Position numbers and translations under genes: made by a program
Shown here: positions 37,321 through 49,423 of the stretch, in pieces
How positions within the stretch are numbered: position 1 is the first letter of the stretch
Layout of the letters: each line of letters opens with the position of its first letter
NCBI RefSeq assembly: GCF_048128805.1
Contig: NC_135997.1
Coordinates: forward strand, 19,308,815-19,372,814
Source of the DNA: Centroberyx gerrardi
Lineage: Eukaryota; Chordata; Actinopteri; Beryciformes; Berycidae
DNA: 64,000 bases
Direction of reading: 5' to 3'
The notes under the pieces: model-generated
Seen by the model: the letters and a program-made list of their open reading frames with translations, nothing else
Told to the model about the DNA's origin: nothing
The model's database searches: none

Positions 37321-38967
37321 GAGCAGAAGCAGAAGTGAGAGGTGATAGTTGTGTCACCTTATCATTACATGACACACATTATCACATAGATAGTATTATT
37401 TTATTGCAACAGAAACAATACAGAACATAATAGAGTTTGACAGATATTGTTTTTTTAAGGCTGAAACGATACTAATATTCTTGGACTTTACATTTGACCA
37501 TTTTCATGCCAAGAAAATTCAAGTATTCAGTATTTCCCCCAGAACTAAATAGAATAGACCTACTGAGTAGTATTTTTCTGAAGGGATGATGTTGAACTTC
37601 TTCAGGACGCTACAATAAGAGAAACACAGAAGATTTAGATTTGAGGCATTTAGCTGACGGTCTTATCCAGAGTGACTTACATTAAGTACAACAGTGCAGT
37701 CAGTTTCTGTGAATCAGCATAGTAGCCTGGGACTGAACAAGTACAAGAGACATCAAGACAATGGTAAGAACTAGAAAAGGAGACAAGTAAAGAAGTAAAG
37801 AAACGTGTCTGTGTGTGTTTGTGTGTGCATGTGTTTTTGTACCTGTCCAAATCCACTTTATGGTATAGTTCCAGTGCCTTGCTGAAGTACTTATGCTGGC
37901 TGTTCAGAGAAGCTGCTTTGGATGCACAGGTACCGTGTTTATGCCACTCGTACTTCCTGTTAAAACAGACAGATACATGTATGGTATCATACAGTAGAGT
38001 GGCAGACAACAGAAAGATAGTTGTATATTGCTCCTGCCACAGAAGTATACAACTGTCTAAATGTTTATGCGATCCTTTATAGGCTGAGAGATCCTAGATT
38101 GTGATCCTTCCATTCAAAATACCCGAAATAAAATGTAAAAAATGAATCGCTGTCATCAATTTGAGAATAAGGTGGTACAGAACAGTATAGTGTACAGTGT
38201 TTCAAATAAAACAAATTTTCATGGTATATATGGTATATGTAGTACAGAGGAGTAAGCTATAATACTAGAAACTTCAAGAAGAGGAGCTGAGAAGGTCGAT
38301 TAGATAGAGATATAAACAGAAGTAGCATTACATTATAATACAGTAGTGTGGGAGTATTGCTCATTATGCAGTAGCTGTAGTATAAGATTAGGTAGATGTG
38401 GTAGTAGTATAAGGTATAATACTAATCCATCTAATTAACAAAATCACGCAGAAAGGTTGACAGACAGAAAGATGTATGGATGGATAGATGCAATACCAGA
38501 ATGCGGAAGACAAGGGGTTGCGCAAGTCGGGCCAACTCTTCTCCATGTCTGGAAGCAGGTCCTGGAAAAACACAAATGTATTTGTTGTATCCAAAATGTT
38601 TCAGCAGTACAATCCAGTTAATTTGCCATAGACCAAACTGGAGAAAAGTTGAAGAAATTCACTAATTTACCTGCCCAACTTCTCTTTCTGCCTAATTTTA
38701 CCTGTCTCTCTTGGCTTTGTCTGGTGTTGTACAAGGTTAATTAAAATCATGTAATAGAGAATAATGTCCTACTGTACCGCTGCCAGAGAGGAAATGAACA
38801 GCTCATATCAATTTTACACACAGGCACAGTAGTGAACAGTGTTATACCTCTATCAGAGAAGAGTTGAAAGGCCATGATGAATTACAGTCAATCCCTTTAT
38901 CTGGCCTGCAAAACAGACACATGCACACAGTTAGATATCTTCTCGCTATATCTGTCATTCACAGAGA

Positions 38968-39013
<46 letters not shown>

Positions 39014-40264
39014 CATAAAAGGTAGTTACAGCTTAGCAATATGATTGATTCAAACAGCCATTCCAACCAAGCTTATCCAAGCGAAGCCAATAAGGAAGTG
39101 CTGGTAGGCGGCAATTCCTCTATGTCCGCTAGAGGCTGGCTCCAAAAAGACTCTAAACCCGGCCCAACTCCATGCAAGTCAGTGGGATCACAACCAAACT
39201 TCTTGCTCAAAATATAAAGTCAATACATTTTTTCGACAAGAGGTTATGGTCTCAGTAGCCAATTTCACTTCTAATGTGTGTCCTTATGCCAATTTTCAAA
39301 TATTTGTGTCATTAACGGGATGTAATGGTTATAAAACGTGGTTGTTTTCCTAGTGATTGATAGGTTGCCTGTACAGTGATCGACAGCTCGCTGATTACGG
39401 GCCAATAGCAGGCGGACGACCCTTGGCTGCGCTGGCTCCAAAAAAATGTCAACACGGCAGTTTCAAAACGGCCCTGCAGAAACGTCACACTCACTACGTC
39501 CATCTTTTTGTACAGTCTATGGGTTCCCCCCCCCCCCCAAGTACTCACCTGGATGTGATTTATAGTTAGTTTACTAAATTTAATTGTGGTAAACAAATAA
39601 CAAGTTTCACTGTAGCCACCTTTCTAGTTCTCTGCTGCGTTTTGTTCTCATGTATATACACTATTTTGTAAAAACAACAACAAAAAAACTTTTAAGACAG
39701 TATACATTCACTGGTAACCACTGTAGGAAAGCCCAAGAGGGTGTTGTTTAGTGACTTTAGCCATGTTGAAGGGGCTCAGAACACACCGTTACCTGGTTAA
39801 CAATCTCACACACACACACACACACACACCTACACACACAGGCGGTCTTACCAGAGTCCATGTAGCGTCCAGTAGCTAATGTTGGGATGACAGTGTTCCA
39901 TCTGCAATTCATACATACAATATTATTATTCCATCTGGACACACTAACCCAACAGTTAGAAGTATTGTTGTTGTTGTTATTATTATTCACTGATACTGGG
40001 GTGAGAGAGTTCCATCAGAAGATAAAGGGAAAAAAATATGTAACAACCATCCAAGGTGCATTCATCAAAAATAACTTAAAAGAATGAAACTAATCAAGCT
40101 ACCGTTGGACAATAGCCTGATTATCAAAGCTTTAATACTGACAGAAAGCAATAGCCTATATTTTAGCTGTCTTCATTAGCCATGAGAAGATACAAACACT
40201 ACACACCTTTTCTAACTACTGAGAACTGGTCCAAATATCCTAGAACCCACAATAAACAAATAAA

Positions 40265-40309
<45 letters not shown>

Positions 40310-43300
40310 TTATAATGACTTTTGATTCTGTTTGATAACCTACAACAGCAATTTAAATCCACCATATAGCTGCTTTGAGCCACATAATGTAGCTCTGGGA
40401 TTTTGTTTAGACTGGCACTATCAGTTCCACCATGTGGCAAGTGATGATGACGTAGTTTGCTGCATGCTTCTTTCAGAAAGCAAGATAGATAGAGGCAAGG
40501 CTGAACATAATACCTGCAGACAGGCAATTTCCTGCAAGGGGGGCAGCATCCCAAGCCTGATGAGTCATTTGCTTCTAGGGCTGGCCAATATGGACAAAAT
40601 TAATATCTTGATAATCTTAAGAAATTATTTTGAGACCAATATTTAACAGCTAACTTTGTATTTTTCAAATAATATTCCCTAATTTGTTTGAGATCTAATT
40701 TTGTGAATCTTTAATTAGTATTTGCTTTTTATGATTAATTTAACCAATCTAATTCTGTATCACAATAACAATATCGTTATTTTATCACAATATGATTCTA
40801 TTGAAAGACGATGCAAAATAATATTGAATTATTGTCCAGCCCTGTTTGTTTCAGCATGTTGCTAATATGAGATGATACAGTGTTGCAATGCCCCAGACAG
40901 CCTTTTCAGTGGCCTGTTTTATTAACAGCCTCCTCACATAACAGTGAAAAAAAATATGCCTTTGATATTACTTGCAAGTAAATGAACAATTATTTCAAAG
41001 GAATATATTCTACATATTTTATTTACATAACCAACCACCTAGAACGTGCCGGGTTCCTCCTCCACATCCCCCTAAGGAACTGCAAATTCTGTTAACTCGA
41101 AAGGAGAACTGCAGAAAGAGTAACGTGGGCAATGACCATGGTTTGTGGTTAAGGATCTACATCCCTTCTCCACAGTTAGGTTTTGGTAGAGCATAGTGCA
41201 TACTTGATATTCTATTTATTGCAATGAAAATGTTTGTTGTGGACTTTAGCCTAGACTGGTAGCCTTGGCATTATCTAAACACAAAAAATTTTAAGTAATA
41301 AAAAATAAAGATATGTTTCTAGAAACGTGTAAAACATTACCATAATAGAAACTGGTAACTTCTCATACCAAGACCACAATGTTGCCAAATGAAACCCAGA
41401 CTTCTGACACATGGTCAACCATATGATACAAAACCACACGACACAGGATACCATAAAAGCATTAAGTAATGTTGGAAAAGCAGAAAAACAGGAATCTTCA
41501 TGAGAAATGACAGTTGTGTGGTGAAAAACATGAACAGTTAAAACTAGATTCTCCTGTGACCATGAACAGATTATTGCCTAATAAAAACCAGATTGTTGAC
41601 GCACAGCAAGTCTCATGACTCGGTAGACGTCACATGACATACATAAGTAACATTTTGAGGCAATATTGTCTTAAGCTGCGATACTCTTAGTCATGATTGT
41701 TGGTTAAATTGCCTATTAGGGATGTTAATGATTAATCGACGATTGATTAATCACCGTTAAAAATTTGATTGATCAAGAATATATTAACTGATTAATCGAC
41801 AATTTAGGCTATGTGCTATTTCTCATTTTTTGCTGAAATCATTTACAGCCACGAGGGCGCAATTTAACTTTCACCACCGCTTATGAAGAAAGCCAAGCAA
41901 GCGGACGAAAAGTCGAGTGTAGGAGCATTACACCCCAAAAGACGACAGTGTTCATTGTAAACATTGTAATACAATGTTGAAATACAGCACATCTACAAGC
42001 ACAGTGACAGGGAATGCAGGAAGATTCCCCCAGCTGGCACAGACGTCCGTTGTCGGGAGTCGGGATTAGTTACTATAGGCCTCAGCTGTTAGACGGCTGG
42101 TAATAGAAAAATGTATGTTTATTCTGCATGTTTGGCCTCATGTTTAGTGTTTACGTCCTCTAATTAGGCTTACAAGTTCTGCAGAATTATTAAGTTAATC
42201 TTTTGAATTGTGCTTGGTTGAGTAACTTGTTGAGTAGGCCTAAAGACAGGTGTAAAAACATGTATTTTGTATTTTCTATGTCAAAAGCTATTTTTTACAT
42301 AATGATTAATCGATTAATTGGTCATTAACGTGACTGGCGATCGATTAAGGAAATTGATTAAAATTTGCATCCCTATTGCCAATCTATCCACACCGCCATT
42401 AATGTGTTATCTGTATATGATAGCCCTTAATCTAAACCTAGACAAAGTGAGCAAACACATTCACATTTTTGAAAGGGGTTTTCACTCTGACACACAGCAA
42501 TGTAGCCTGTCCTGCTTGGGAGCAGGGTGAGCCTCGACTTTGCCTTGACAAAAATGTGGTGTGAAAAGGAAAACTAAACTCGACATGGACCAACTGTTTG
42601 TCTAGGCCTGGGGATAAGGTTAATGCTGGGCTAAGAATATAGAATATTAAAAATACACTATATTTGTCCCGTACTGACTGATGGCGCTCTTGAGATTCTG
42701 TGACTGACGAGCTAAAGCTGACTAATCAACCACATACTTTTGTCTCGATACTTGTCACATGATATTGTACGAGCCGCAACTGCAGTATCGTGCCACGGGT
42801 TGAAAGACTGTTGCCACACTATTGGCTTTGTTTAAATAATTATCTATGAGACTGAAGACATTTTTTCTCACAGACTTTTTAGCTATTGATGCAGGGACCT
42901 AAATTAGTGACAGCTAAACATGATTTAAGTAAAACAGATGAATCATAATGGGTTAAGAAAGTTTCAAAAATCCTATTTTCCACCTACAAGTTGGACTCTT
43001 CAAAAGCATATGTGAATATAGCCAAATCTGGATGGTAAAATGTCCATATTGCATCTTTGAAGGCATACATGTAAAATAATCATATACAAAAAGCAGGAAG
43101 AAACTCACACCACAGAAGGTGTTGGGCCAATGGTGGGTCAGGATAAGTTTGGTCCATATGTGTCTGGAATACACACACACACATAAACAGAGTCAGAATC
43201 ACCATGGTTCACAGTTCACAGAAGTATTCCTTGTTAAGTTTAGTTCACCAGTTTACTGACAGGTCCTGTAGCCTTTTACAATCTCTACTATATTATAGAC

Positions 43301-43553
43301 AGACAGACGAGTGGTAACAGGATATTAACCTAACCTCCAGCTCTACAGTACATGGACAAGCTAACCATTTAGAGTTGTCTGGTGGGCTGAACTTAATAGA
43401 GGTGACAGTATGAAAGTAGCAGGGGTCAGACCATCTGCCAGCTTATCCATCCATCCATGCATTATATTGCGTAACTTACGGAGGTGACAATACAAAGGCA
43501 GAGGAGACCAGGGCAGCTCCGAGGCAGAGCAGGAGAGTAGAGCAGAGCCGCAT
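36816..43553 (-). CDS. rnaset2: Ribonuclease T2, nine coding exons
   Basis: An acid endoribonuclease of the secretory/lysosomal pathway that cleaves RNA through 2',3'-cyclic phosphates. Coding exons 5' to 3': 43480-43553, 43109-43163, 39852-39901, 38848-38905, 38497-38561, 37843-37956, 37560-37609, 37185-37252, 36816-37010; total 729 nt, 242 aa, all in frame. A signal peptide (MRLCSTLLLCLGAALVSSAF) leads. Then follow KLILTHHWPNTFC (30-42), CAS I WTLHGLWPDK (54-63, His57) and CAS II FWKYEWHKHGTCA (100-112, Glu104, Lys107, His108). Sequons are NIS (50), NSS (68) and NSS (74). Ten or so cysteines fit the T2 disulfide pattern. The first His of CAS II is Tyr103 here. Adjacent to rps6ka2 as in human 6q27. 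Identification is secure. Confidence 0.95.
37263..37314. repeat. (CA)n microsatellite at the rnaset2 exon 8 acceptor
   Basis: About 50 bp of CA, UG in the transcript, beginning 10 nt upstream of the exon 8 boundary (37252). Confidence 0.9.
37643..37686 (+). mobile_element. Copy of a widespread teleost repeat core
   Basis: Contains GGCATTTAGCTGACGGTCTT then ATCCAGAGTGACTTACA, related to the copies at 6548-6596 and 43582-43611. It lies in rnaset2 intron 6. Confidence 0.55.
38963..39010. repeat. (GA)n microsatellite in rnaset2 intron 3
   Basis: Almost pure GA for about 48 bp. Confidence 0.9.
39040..39535. repeat. Dispersed fish repeat in rnaset2 intron 3
   Basis: The block ends in CATCTTTTTGTACAGTCTAT followed by GGG and a poly-C run; on the minus strand it starts as CCATAGACTGTACAAAAAGA, a common beginning of a high-copy acanthomorph repeat. 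It has no intact ORF. The class (SINE or LINE tail) is not resolved. Confidence 0.5.
40576..40843. mobile_element. hAT-like MITE, AGGGCTGG termini
   Basis: The left end is TAGGGCTGGCCAATAT and the right end, reverse-complemented, is AGGGCTGGACAATAAT. The interior is AT-rich with ATATCG-like words. No reading frame. Flanking duplication (TTTGCTTC versus TTTGTTTC) is imperfect. Confidence 0.65.
41717..42375 (+). mobile_element. Decayed hAT element retaining a BED zinc-finger fragment
   Basis: The termini are TAGGGATG and CATCCCTA; flanks TTGCCTAT and TTGCCAAT give a near 8-bp target duplication. Near both ends there are ATTAATCGA-type repeats. Inside, around 41910-42030, an interrupted plus-strand frame reads EHYTPKDDSVHCKHCNTMLK then STSTSTVTGN, which matches the CxxC...STS...H layout of a BED zinc finger as found at the N-terminus of hAT transposases. 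The rest of the transposase is deleted. Confidence 0.65.
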
Positions 43554-43581
43554 GTTTGACCTAGATTCAAATATTAAATGT

Positions 43582-43611
43582 TAGGCATTTGGCAGATGCA
43601 CTTATCCAGTA
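43582..43611 (+). mobile_element. Short copy of a teleost repeat core
   Basis: GGCATTTGGCAGATGCACTTATCCAG-type core just upstream of the rnaset2 start exon, within the 5' UTR intron; the same family as at 37643. Confidence 0.45.
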
Positions 43612-45065
43612 TCCAGCATTAAACATTGGAATAACCTAAAGTTCCTGTAACACCAACATAACAATAGCAAGCAGTCACTAATGAATGCAAAGGTCAAAAC
43701 AATGCCCAGAGAGTAGAATTAGTAAAAACATTTGTGTCCATGGACAATTCATGTATTATCATCAAAGAAAGTACTGTAATAATAATGAATAGGCTAATAA
43801 TAAAAAAATAAATGCTGATTACTGATTTTTTTTTTACATGTACACATACCTCACAGACAAAGGCATTACAAATACTGTACATGTTAGTCTCTGGTTTACT
43901 ACAAACACAAGCAAGATGCATAGACACACAGCGCGCAAGGAGGAAAAGAAGAAGGCTAGTGGTTTAAGTGGGTTCAACTAGGAAGTGAGCGGTGATAGAC
44001 AGTCATGCGACAACTTTATTAAGCAATCAACACACAACTTTACCCCAGTCTTCTCACTCTCTCACACACACATGCGCACGTAAGTTCGTGCACGCACGCA
44101 CACATTACCTGGGCCAAACTAACAATCAGAAGCCTAAATCTCGTCAAGCAGAATAGTGTTAGTGAGTATAGGAGTACTGTTTCATGACAAAACACTTAAT
44201 TAATGATTAATTTCTGAAATTGATAGTAGCGAACGTTGCATTATACATTGTGTTGAATAGTGCAGTTTACTATCATAATGCAGACTGGAGCTCACATGAA
44301 AATGTTCAGTTTGCTGTTTCTGGTGTTACTGGTCACATTTTGGACACCGTAGATGCACGACGTGCAAGCAACAAAGTCAGCCATAATGTCAAAAACATAT
44401 TCAGCTCTTTCCTGGCAGCAGATAGCAACTCCTTGAGCACTGGTGTAATTTGCCCCGCGCATTGCTTCCTTTACAGTTCGGCAACACTGGCAGTGTTGCA
44501 AGATGCATAACAAAAAACGTGTGTAGGGTCATCAAAAATCAAGCAGCTTCACCTAAGCAACAATGTATTTCAAAAAACAGAATGTGACCACGATTTGCAG
44601 TGTGCAGCAGTACCAACGGTAGGCGCTAACAACGCTAACATTAATACAAATTAGGCTAATTTAGTTAATAGGCAAATTGTAAGTTTGACGGAAGTGAGAG
44701 TAAGCTAATTTGACTGCTACCAAGTAGAGATGCTTCGCAACGGAGCCAACGGTGGCACAAGAAATACATTTTGACTTGAGCGTTAAGCAAACCTCAAGCT
44801 GAACACCAAGTTAAATTTAGCTACGTAGCCAAGTCATGGATGTATTACAGCCAAGTTTTTGAAAATGTTGACAACATTAGCAAGAAACCCAACGTTACTA
44901 GTTATCACAACGTCTTAAAACGTATTACTGCATTGTCACTCAAAGACAACTTTGTTAGCAAACCACAACATTATGTCAGACACACAGCTTGGTCTACTAA
45001 GTTCACTTTTAACTTTTAACGTTAGCGTTCAGTTAAACGAAGGTAATGTTTAAAATGGACCTCAC

Positions 45066-45300
45066 CTTATGCCGAGGCTACCGAAACAAAGACTCGTTGT
45101 GCTTCGCCCTACGGCCGTAGGTTATACTGCACTGGTCAGACTACTACTCTTTTGATTCAGTTAACTTAGATTAAATTTTTGTTTACTCACTCTAGCCTTA
45201 CAGGGGGTGGCGACAGTCAGTTCAGTTAGTTGTTTATGTCCCAGTCATGGATGTATTAAACTAGGTCCCAGTCCCACAGCCGTTCTTCGCTACCTGTCTG
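45066..45300 (-). other. rnaset2: Probable 5' non-coding exon and promoter of rnaset2
   Basis: The coding exon 1 is preceded by an acceptor (TCTAG before GTCAAACATG), so a 5' UTR exon must lie upstream. A consensus donor GCATAAG/gtgagg at the 45066 boundary fits. The region to about 45400 is richer in CpG than its surroundings and carries a CCAAT word near 45310 and GTCACGTGAC at 45343-45352. No TATA box was seen, as expected for a housekeeping lysosomal gene. The exact start is unknown. Confidence 0.55.
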
Positions 45301-45342
45301 TCCACTCAGCCAATCGTCAGAGCCGTAGAGGTCATGCGTCTC

Positions 45343-45352
45343 GTCACGTGAC
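45343..45352. promoter_or_regulatory. Palindromic CLEAR / TFEB-type E-box (GTCACGTGAC)
   Basis: A perfect 10-bp palindrome GTCACGTGAC lies just upstream of the inferred rnaset2 start. This is the canonical CLEAR element bound by TFEB/TFE3/MITF in lysosomal gene promoters; RNaseT2 is a lysosomal enzyme. Sequence match is direct, function is inferred. Confidence 0.6.
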
Positions 45353-46180
45353 GTACGGTTGACTTGGGTGGGTGGCTCGATTTATTTTCCGGGCCCCACC
45401 GACGGTTGAAAGTTTTTCATTGTCCAGCCTGGCTTGTTGACGGGAAAGCCTGCAAGAGACCTCTGAATACATTTGTATTACAATTTCCACTACAGTATCA
45501 TTATGATTTGACGATCATCTTATAACAGCTCTTGATGGATTTAGTCTTTTTTTTTTTTTCTTCATTTTAATCTGTAGCCTAACTAAAATGAGACATTTCC
45601 AGAGCCATATGTCAAATATTGTTTTCACTAGTTTGTATATGCTAAGAATAATACACCCGTGCTGATGAACAGTGTTTTTACAAAGTCAATATACTTAATG
45701 AAATGAAAGTGTCAGTCTATCAACAGCTTCAATGCTAAAGAAACAATCTTTATGAAATATGAAAGCTGTTTCCATAGTCTTGAAGAGTCTGTGGTAAAGG
45801 GGAGCATGACAGTTGAGAAAATGACCATTGAAGATAACTTGCTTCTTAAATGTTTAAACAAGGTGTCTGACTACAAAATAATTTAAACAATTAATAGATA
45901 TTTTGCTGGATTTTCTGATATGTTGTAACACTGATTTCTGAAAGGAAGGACTTGAGCAGTTTGACTATGCTCACATTCTGTTTGGTGATTTCAACATCAG
46001 AGTTGCCCAAAAGTTACCCTGAGCATCACTTCCTCTGCCTTGGCACTGGTGCAATGTTGGCGAGCTGCTATCCTCTGTGCTGAGCTCAGCAGAGCTATAA
46101 TCAAATGACCTTAACCATGCTTTATGAAAACCAGAATGAACATACTCTGCAACTGATGGAAAGGGACAGTTGATGTAATT

Positions 46181-47151
46181 GAAGAAAGAAAAGCCAGCAC
46201 TCATAATGTCCTTTTGTCTTTTAATTCAATGGGCAGCTATAGAGCACAAACGACGGACGCGTTTCAGCAATAAGCCATCATCAGCAATTAATTCCCCCAC
46301 TCAGTACGGATTAATACCAGGAATACACAATCCACAGCATAAACATAACACTTAGGAAAAATAAGTATCAAAAAGTATAATATAAGAATAGAAGAATAGA
46401 AAATACAGCTAAATGTCTCTGCACATATATCTCACAAATTTTTATCATTTCAAAATACAGATCCTTTACACAGAAAATGGAAATGAAGGGAGGCTACATT
46501 TTCCCTTGTACAGGCAGAAGGTATTAGCCTTATGAAACTAAACAACTGCACATGCAGTTGGCCAATAGAACATGCAGTCAGCTGCAGCAGGCCAATCTGC
46601 CCAAACAGCCTGGGCTCTCCTTAAAGTTAGGAGTAGAGCCACTAATTAATAGCCACCCTCCGCGTTTTCAAATACATATGAGCATGACAACAAGGTAGAA
46701 GGACTGGAATGAGTGCAGCACATATCAATACACCAACAAGAAAAAACTTAAAATATGTATTCAAAAAATGCATATCTATTTCACAAATACAAGTTCAGAC
46801 AATTTGAGAGAAAACACCCTAATAATAATTCTTCGTTCAGACCTTTTGGGTGTTCATTTTGTATATTATGTATCCAAAACGCCTCTCTCTGGAACCTCAA
46901 GGAACACACGTCATGGCCTGCTGAATTAAAGTGTCTCGCTACTGAGGACTTCTCATCCCTATTCCTAATGCTACTTTTATGTTCAGATATCCGGGTTTTT
47001 AGTTCTCTTTTAGTTTTACCAACATAGCACATCCCACATGGGCATTTCAAAAGGTAAACCACATGCTTCTTCTTTTCTTCATTTATTAATCTTTGGCCGT
47101 GCACCTAAGGAGGATTTTTTGATCGAGTTGTGCTCGCACTTGGCGGAGTTT
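46181..47151 (-). mobile_element. 5'-truncated Penelope-like retroelement with GIY-YIG endonuclease
   Basis: Identical 17-bp direct repeats GGACAGTTGATGTAATT (46164-46180 and 47152-47168) flank a 971-bp insertion. On the minus strand a frame (about 47066-46783) encodes VVYLLKCPCGMCYVGKTKRE then LKTRISEHKSS and ends in VARHF...; this is the C-terminal GIY-YIG-type nuclease found after the reverse transcriptase in Penelope-like elements. The reverse transcriptase itself is absent. Beyond the frame the sequence GATGGCTTATTGCTGAAACG near 46270-46245 matches the typical 3' non-coding end of fish members. Confidence 0.8.
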
Positions 47152-47901
47152 GGACAGTTGATGTAATTACCTGTGGAAATGCATGAGATCAAGGTCAGCA
47201 TCAAGTCAAAATGCAATGCTGTGTACTTACGGTTCACAGTGAACAACATGACATTTGCAGAAGTGCCAACGATGGATAAATAAAATTTTTTGTCAACTAC
47301 CAAGTGGCACGCTTATCATGTGTTTCTGCATTTTGATGACGTCTACATTTTGTCTCTGTATGTCCCACAATTCACAGCTAATCAGACAGGCCTGACTAAT
47401 TAAATGCAATTAGTACCTGTTTCTCCTAGCTCACCTACTCTCTACAACAACCATATGTGCTGAAATTATCACTAGGCTGTGGTTACAGGGTATATTACCA
47501 AAATGACCAACAGAGGGCTCTTTACAACCACAGTATCTACACAGCTCAGTGTCAATACAGCTCTGAGTTCTGTTTTCACAACACACACACACACACACAC
47601 ACACACATCTTTTATGTGCTGAGTGAGTTTTATGAACCTTTTGTCTGTGTAAGACATTAATAATGCCGTGCATGGTTGCATGTCTCCCTTGTCAATTTGA
47701 GAATGAGGCTTTTTGTCATAATTGCTGAAAAGCTGACTCAGTATGAAATCCCCCTGTGTCCAGTTCACAGTTCAATCTCTCAACAAAATGCTAACCACTT
47801 GCTTTCAATATACTTTATATTTGTCATTTAATAACATATTTCTATGCAATGCTTAGCATGTACCCTGTACACTGTTTGGAATGCAATCCTCTCAGAATTG
47901 T

Positions 47902-47904
<3 letters not shown>

Positions 47905-47957
<53 letters not shown>
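47905..47957. repeat. (AT)n microsatellite
   Basis: About 52 bp of pure AT dinucleotide. Confidence 0.9.
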
Positions 47958-47959
<2 letters not shown>

Positions 47960-48733
47960 CATTTTAATGCATTTTAATATATGTATATATAATTTTACCA
48001 TAAATAAGCAGCATACATGAAAATAAATGTCAGTGGCAGTGCATCGCATTGAAAATTCAGAGTTGTCCAAAATCAAAAAGCAACACATGGTGCTAGCCTA
48101 AATGTTATATTAGAGATAGGAGCTTGTGAGTCCAAATCCCAGCTTGCCTGGTAAAACCTGTGTGGGTGAGGTGAATAATAAGACTCCGCTCTTGTATTAA
48201 AGATGAGTTTTGTGACTTGTAGAAGCCAGTCTCTCTAGAAAACATGTCTGTCTGGATCAGCCACCTGCAGTTGGGGCTGTTGATGTTGACTATTATCCTA
48301 CTACTTATGTAGAGAAACGGTGCTCCACTTTATGGCAAAAATACCCCCCGTCCCTTTTGCCAGCCTCTCCACCCCCCCTACTTTTGCACCAAATGAGCAT
48401 CTGAGATGAATTGCAAGTGAGATGATCCACTTGTTCTTCATTCACATCCCCTGCCCAGGTTTCCCAGCCAGTCCAAGGATTCCAACGATAGACCTGGTGC
48501 AGTAAGATGGTGGTCTAGCACGCTGCTTCTCTTTTGGTTTCTGAACTGGCAAGATGAGTGTTTGAAAGCACAGGACAGGTAACAATGTCAATCCAGAAGG
48601 CCACCATCTTTATGCACCTGGTCCATTGAATGAAATTACAGAACTGGTCATCTGGGTTCAGTTATAAAGAAATCATTCTATGATTTCTAGCTTGCTTTCT
48701 TTCACACTTTTCTGTTTGTCTCTGTCACACATG

Positions 48734-48765
<32 letters not shown>

Positions 48766-48913
48766 CCTCTCTCTCTTTCTCTCTCCCTCTCTCTCTCCCA
48801 TATGTACCATCACGTCGCCCGATCACATGATTTAGTCTTTGCTCGGATGTGAAATGTGTTTCGCAGGTCCTCCACTGCGTCAGGAATAGTCCCAGCTGTA
48901 ACTGTAGCTAGAT

Positions 48914-48923
48914 TTATAAATAG
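48914..48923 (+). promoter_or_regulatory. Candidate upstream TATA / MEF2-type element
   Basis: TTATAAATAG fits the MEF2 consensus (YTAWWWWTAR) and is also a good TATA box. It lies about 610 bp upstream of the second, similar element and could mark an alternative myomesin start near 48945. No matching first exon donor was convincing. Confidence 0.4.
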
Positions 48924-49423
48924 GCGCTGGCCAAAGTTCAGCATGCAGCACAGCGTCTCAAGATGTTCAGGAGTGCAGGAGGAATGACTGAGAGAGACCT
49001 CAGTACGGTCTAATTTGCAGCTAGAAGGTTTTTAAATGTATATGTTGAAGATGCACATTTTTGTACAAATACGTTAGCATAATCCCAGTGAAATTGCAAC
49101 TGAACTGGGCCCTGAGAGTCTTGAAGTAGTCTGCTCTATATGCAGGCGGCGGGCCCTTCTCTCCCCTGAAATACTGTTTAAAATTCAACAGCCATGCTAA
49201 TACAGCATGGAGATGGATAACTGAATTATAAACTGGATAGACTGCTCCTAACCAGAGCCACTGATAATGTGGTTTTTGAGAAATGGCACCATATCGCTGC
49301 CCCTTCTCTAGATCTAAGAAATGTTGGCTGTAAATATGTGGCAATCCCCTCCATCACATCACCATGCTGAGATTCTCCTCAACATCAGCCGGCCAGTTGT
49401 TACTTAGCAACGATCATGGAGCA

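Larger units (their letters stand above)
39902..43108 (-). other. rnaset2 intron 2 (3.2 kb)
   Basis: No exon was recognised. It contains an (ATT)n run at 40265-40308, a hAT-like MITE at 40576-40843 and a hAT element with a BED-finger remnant at 41717-42375. Confidence 0.65.
45353..48900. other. Spacer between rnaset2 and the myomesin gene
   Basis: A head-to-head arrangement: rnaset2 runs left, myomesin runs right. No gene is recognised. It contains a Penelope-like fragment (46181-47151), a (CA)n at 47580-47607, an (AT)n at 47905-47957 and a (CT)n stretch at 48738-48798. Confidence 0.65.

Noticed and set aside
39357..39569. 70-codon frame ending in a poly-Pro run
   Set aside because: Lies in a dispersed fish repeat and a poly-C tract.
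44220..44513. Overlapping open frames on both strands near the rnaset2 promoter
   Set aside because: No family similarity, no splice context, and they lie in the inferred 5' UTR intron.
46781..47104. GIY-YIG frame as a host nuclease gene
   Set aside because: It is inside an insertion with a 17-bp target duplication, so it is a Penelope-like fragment.
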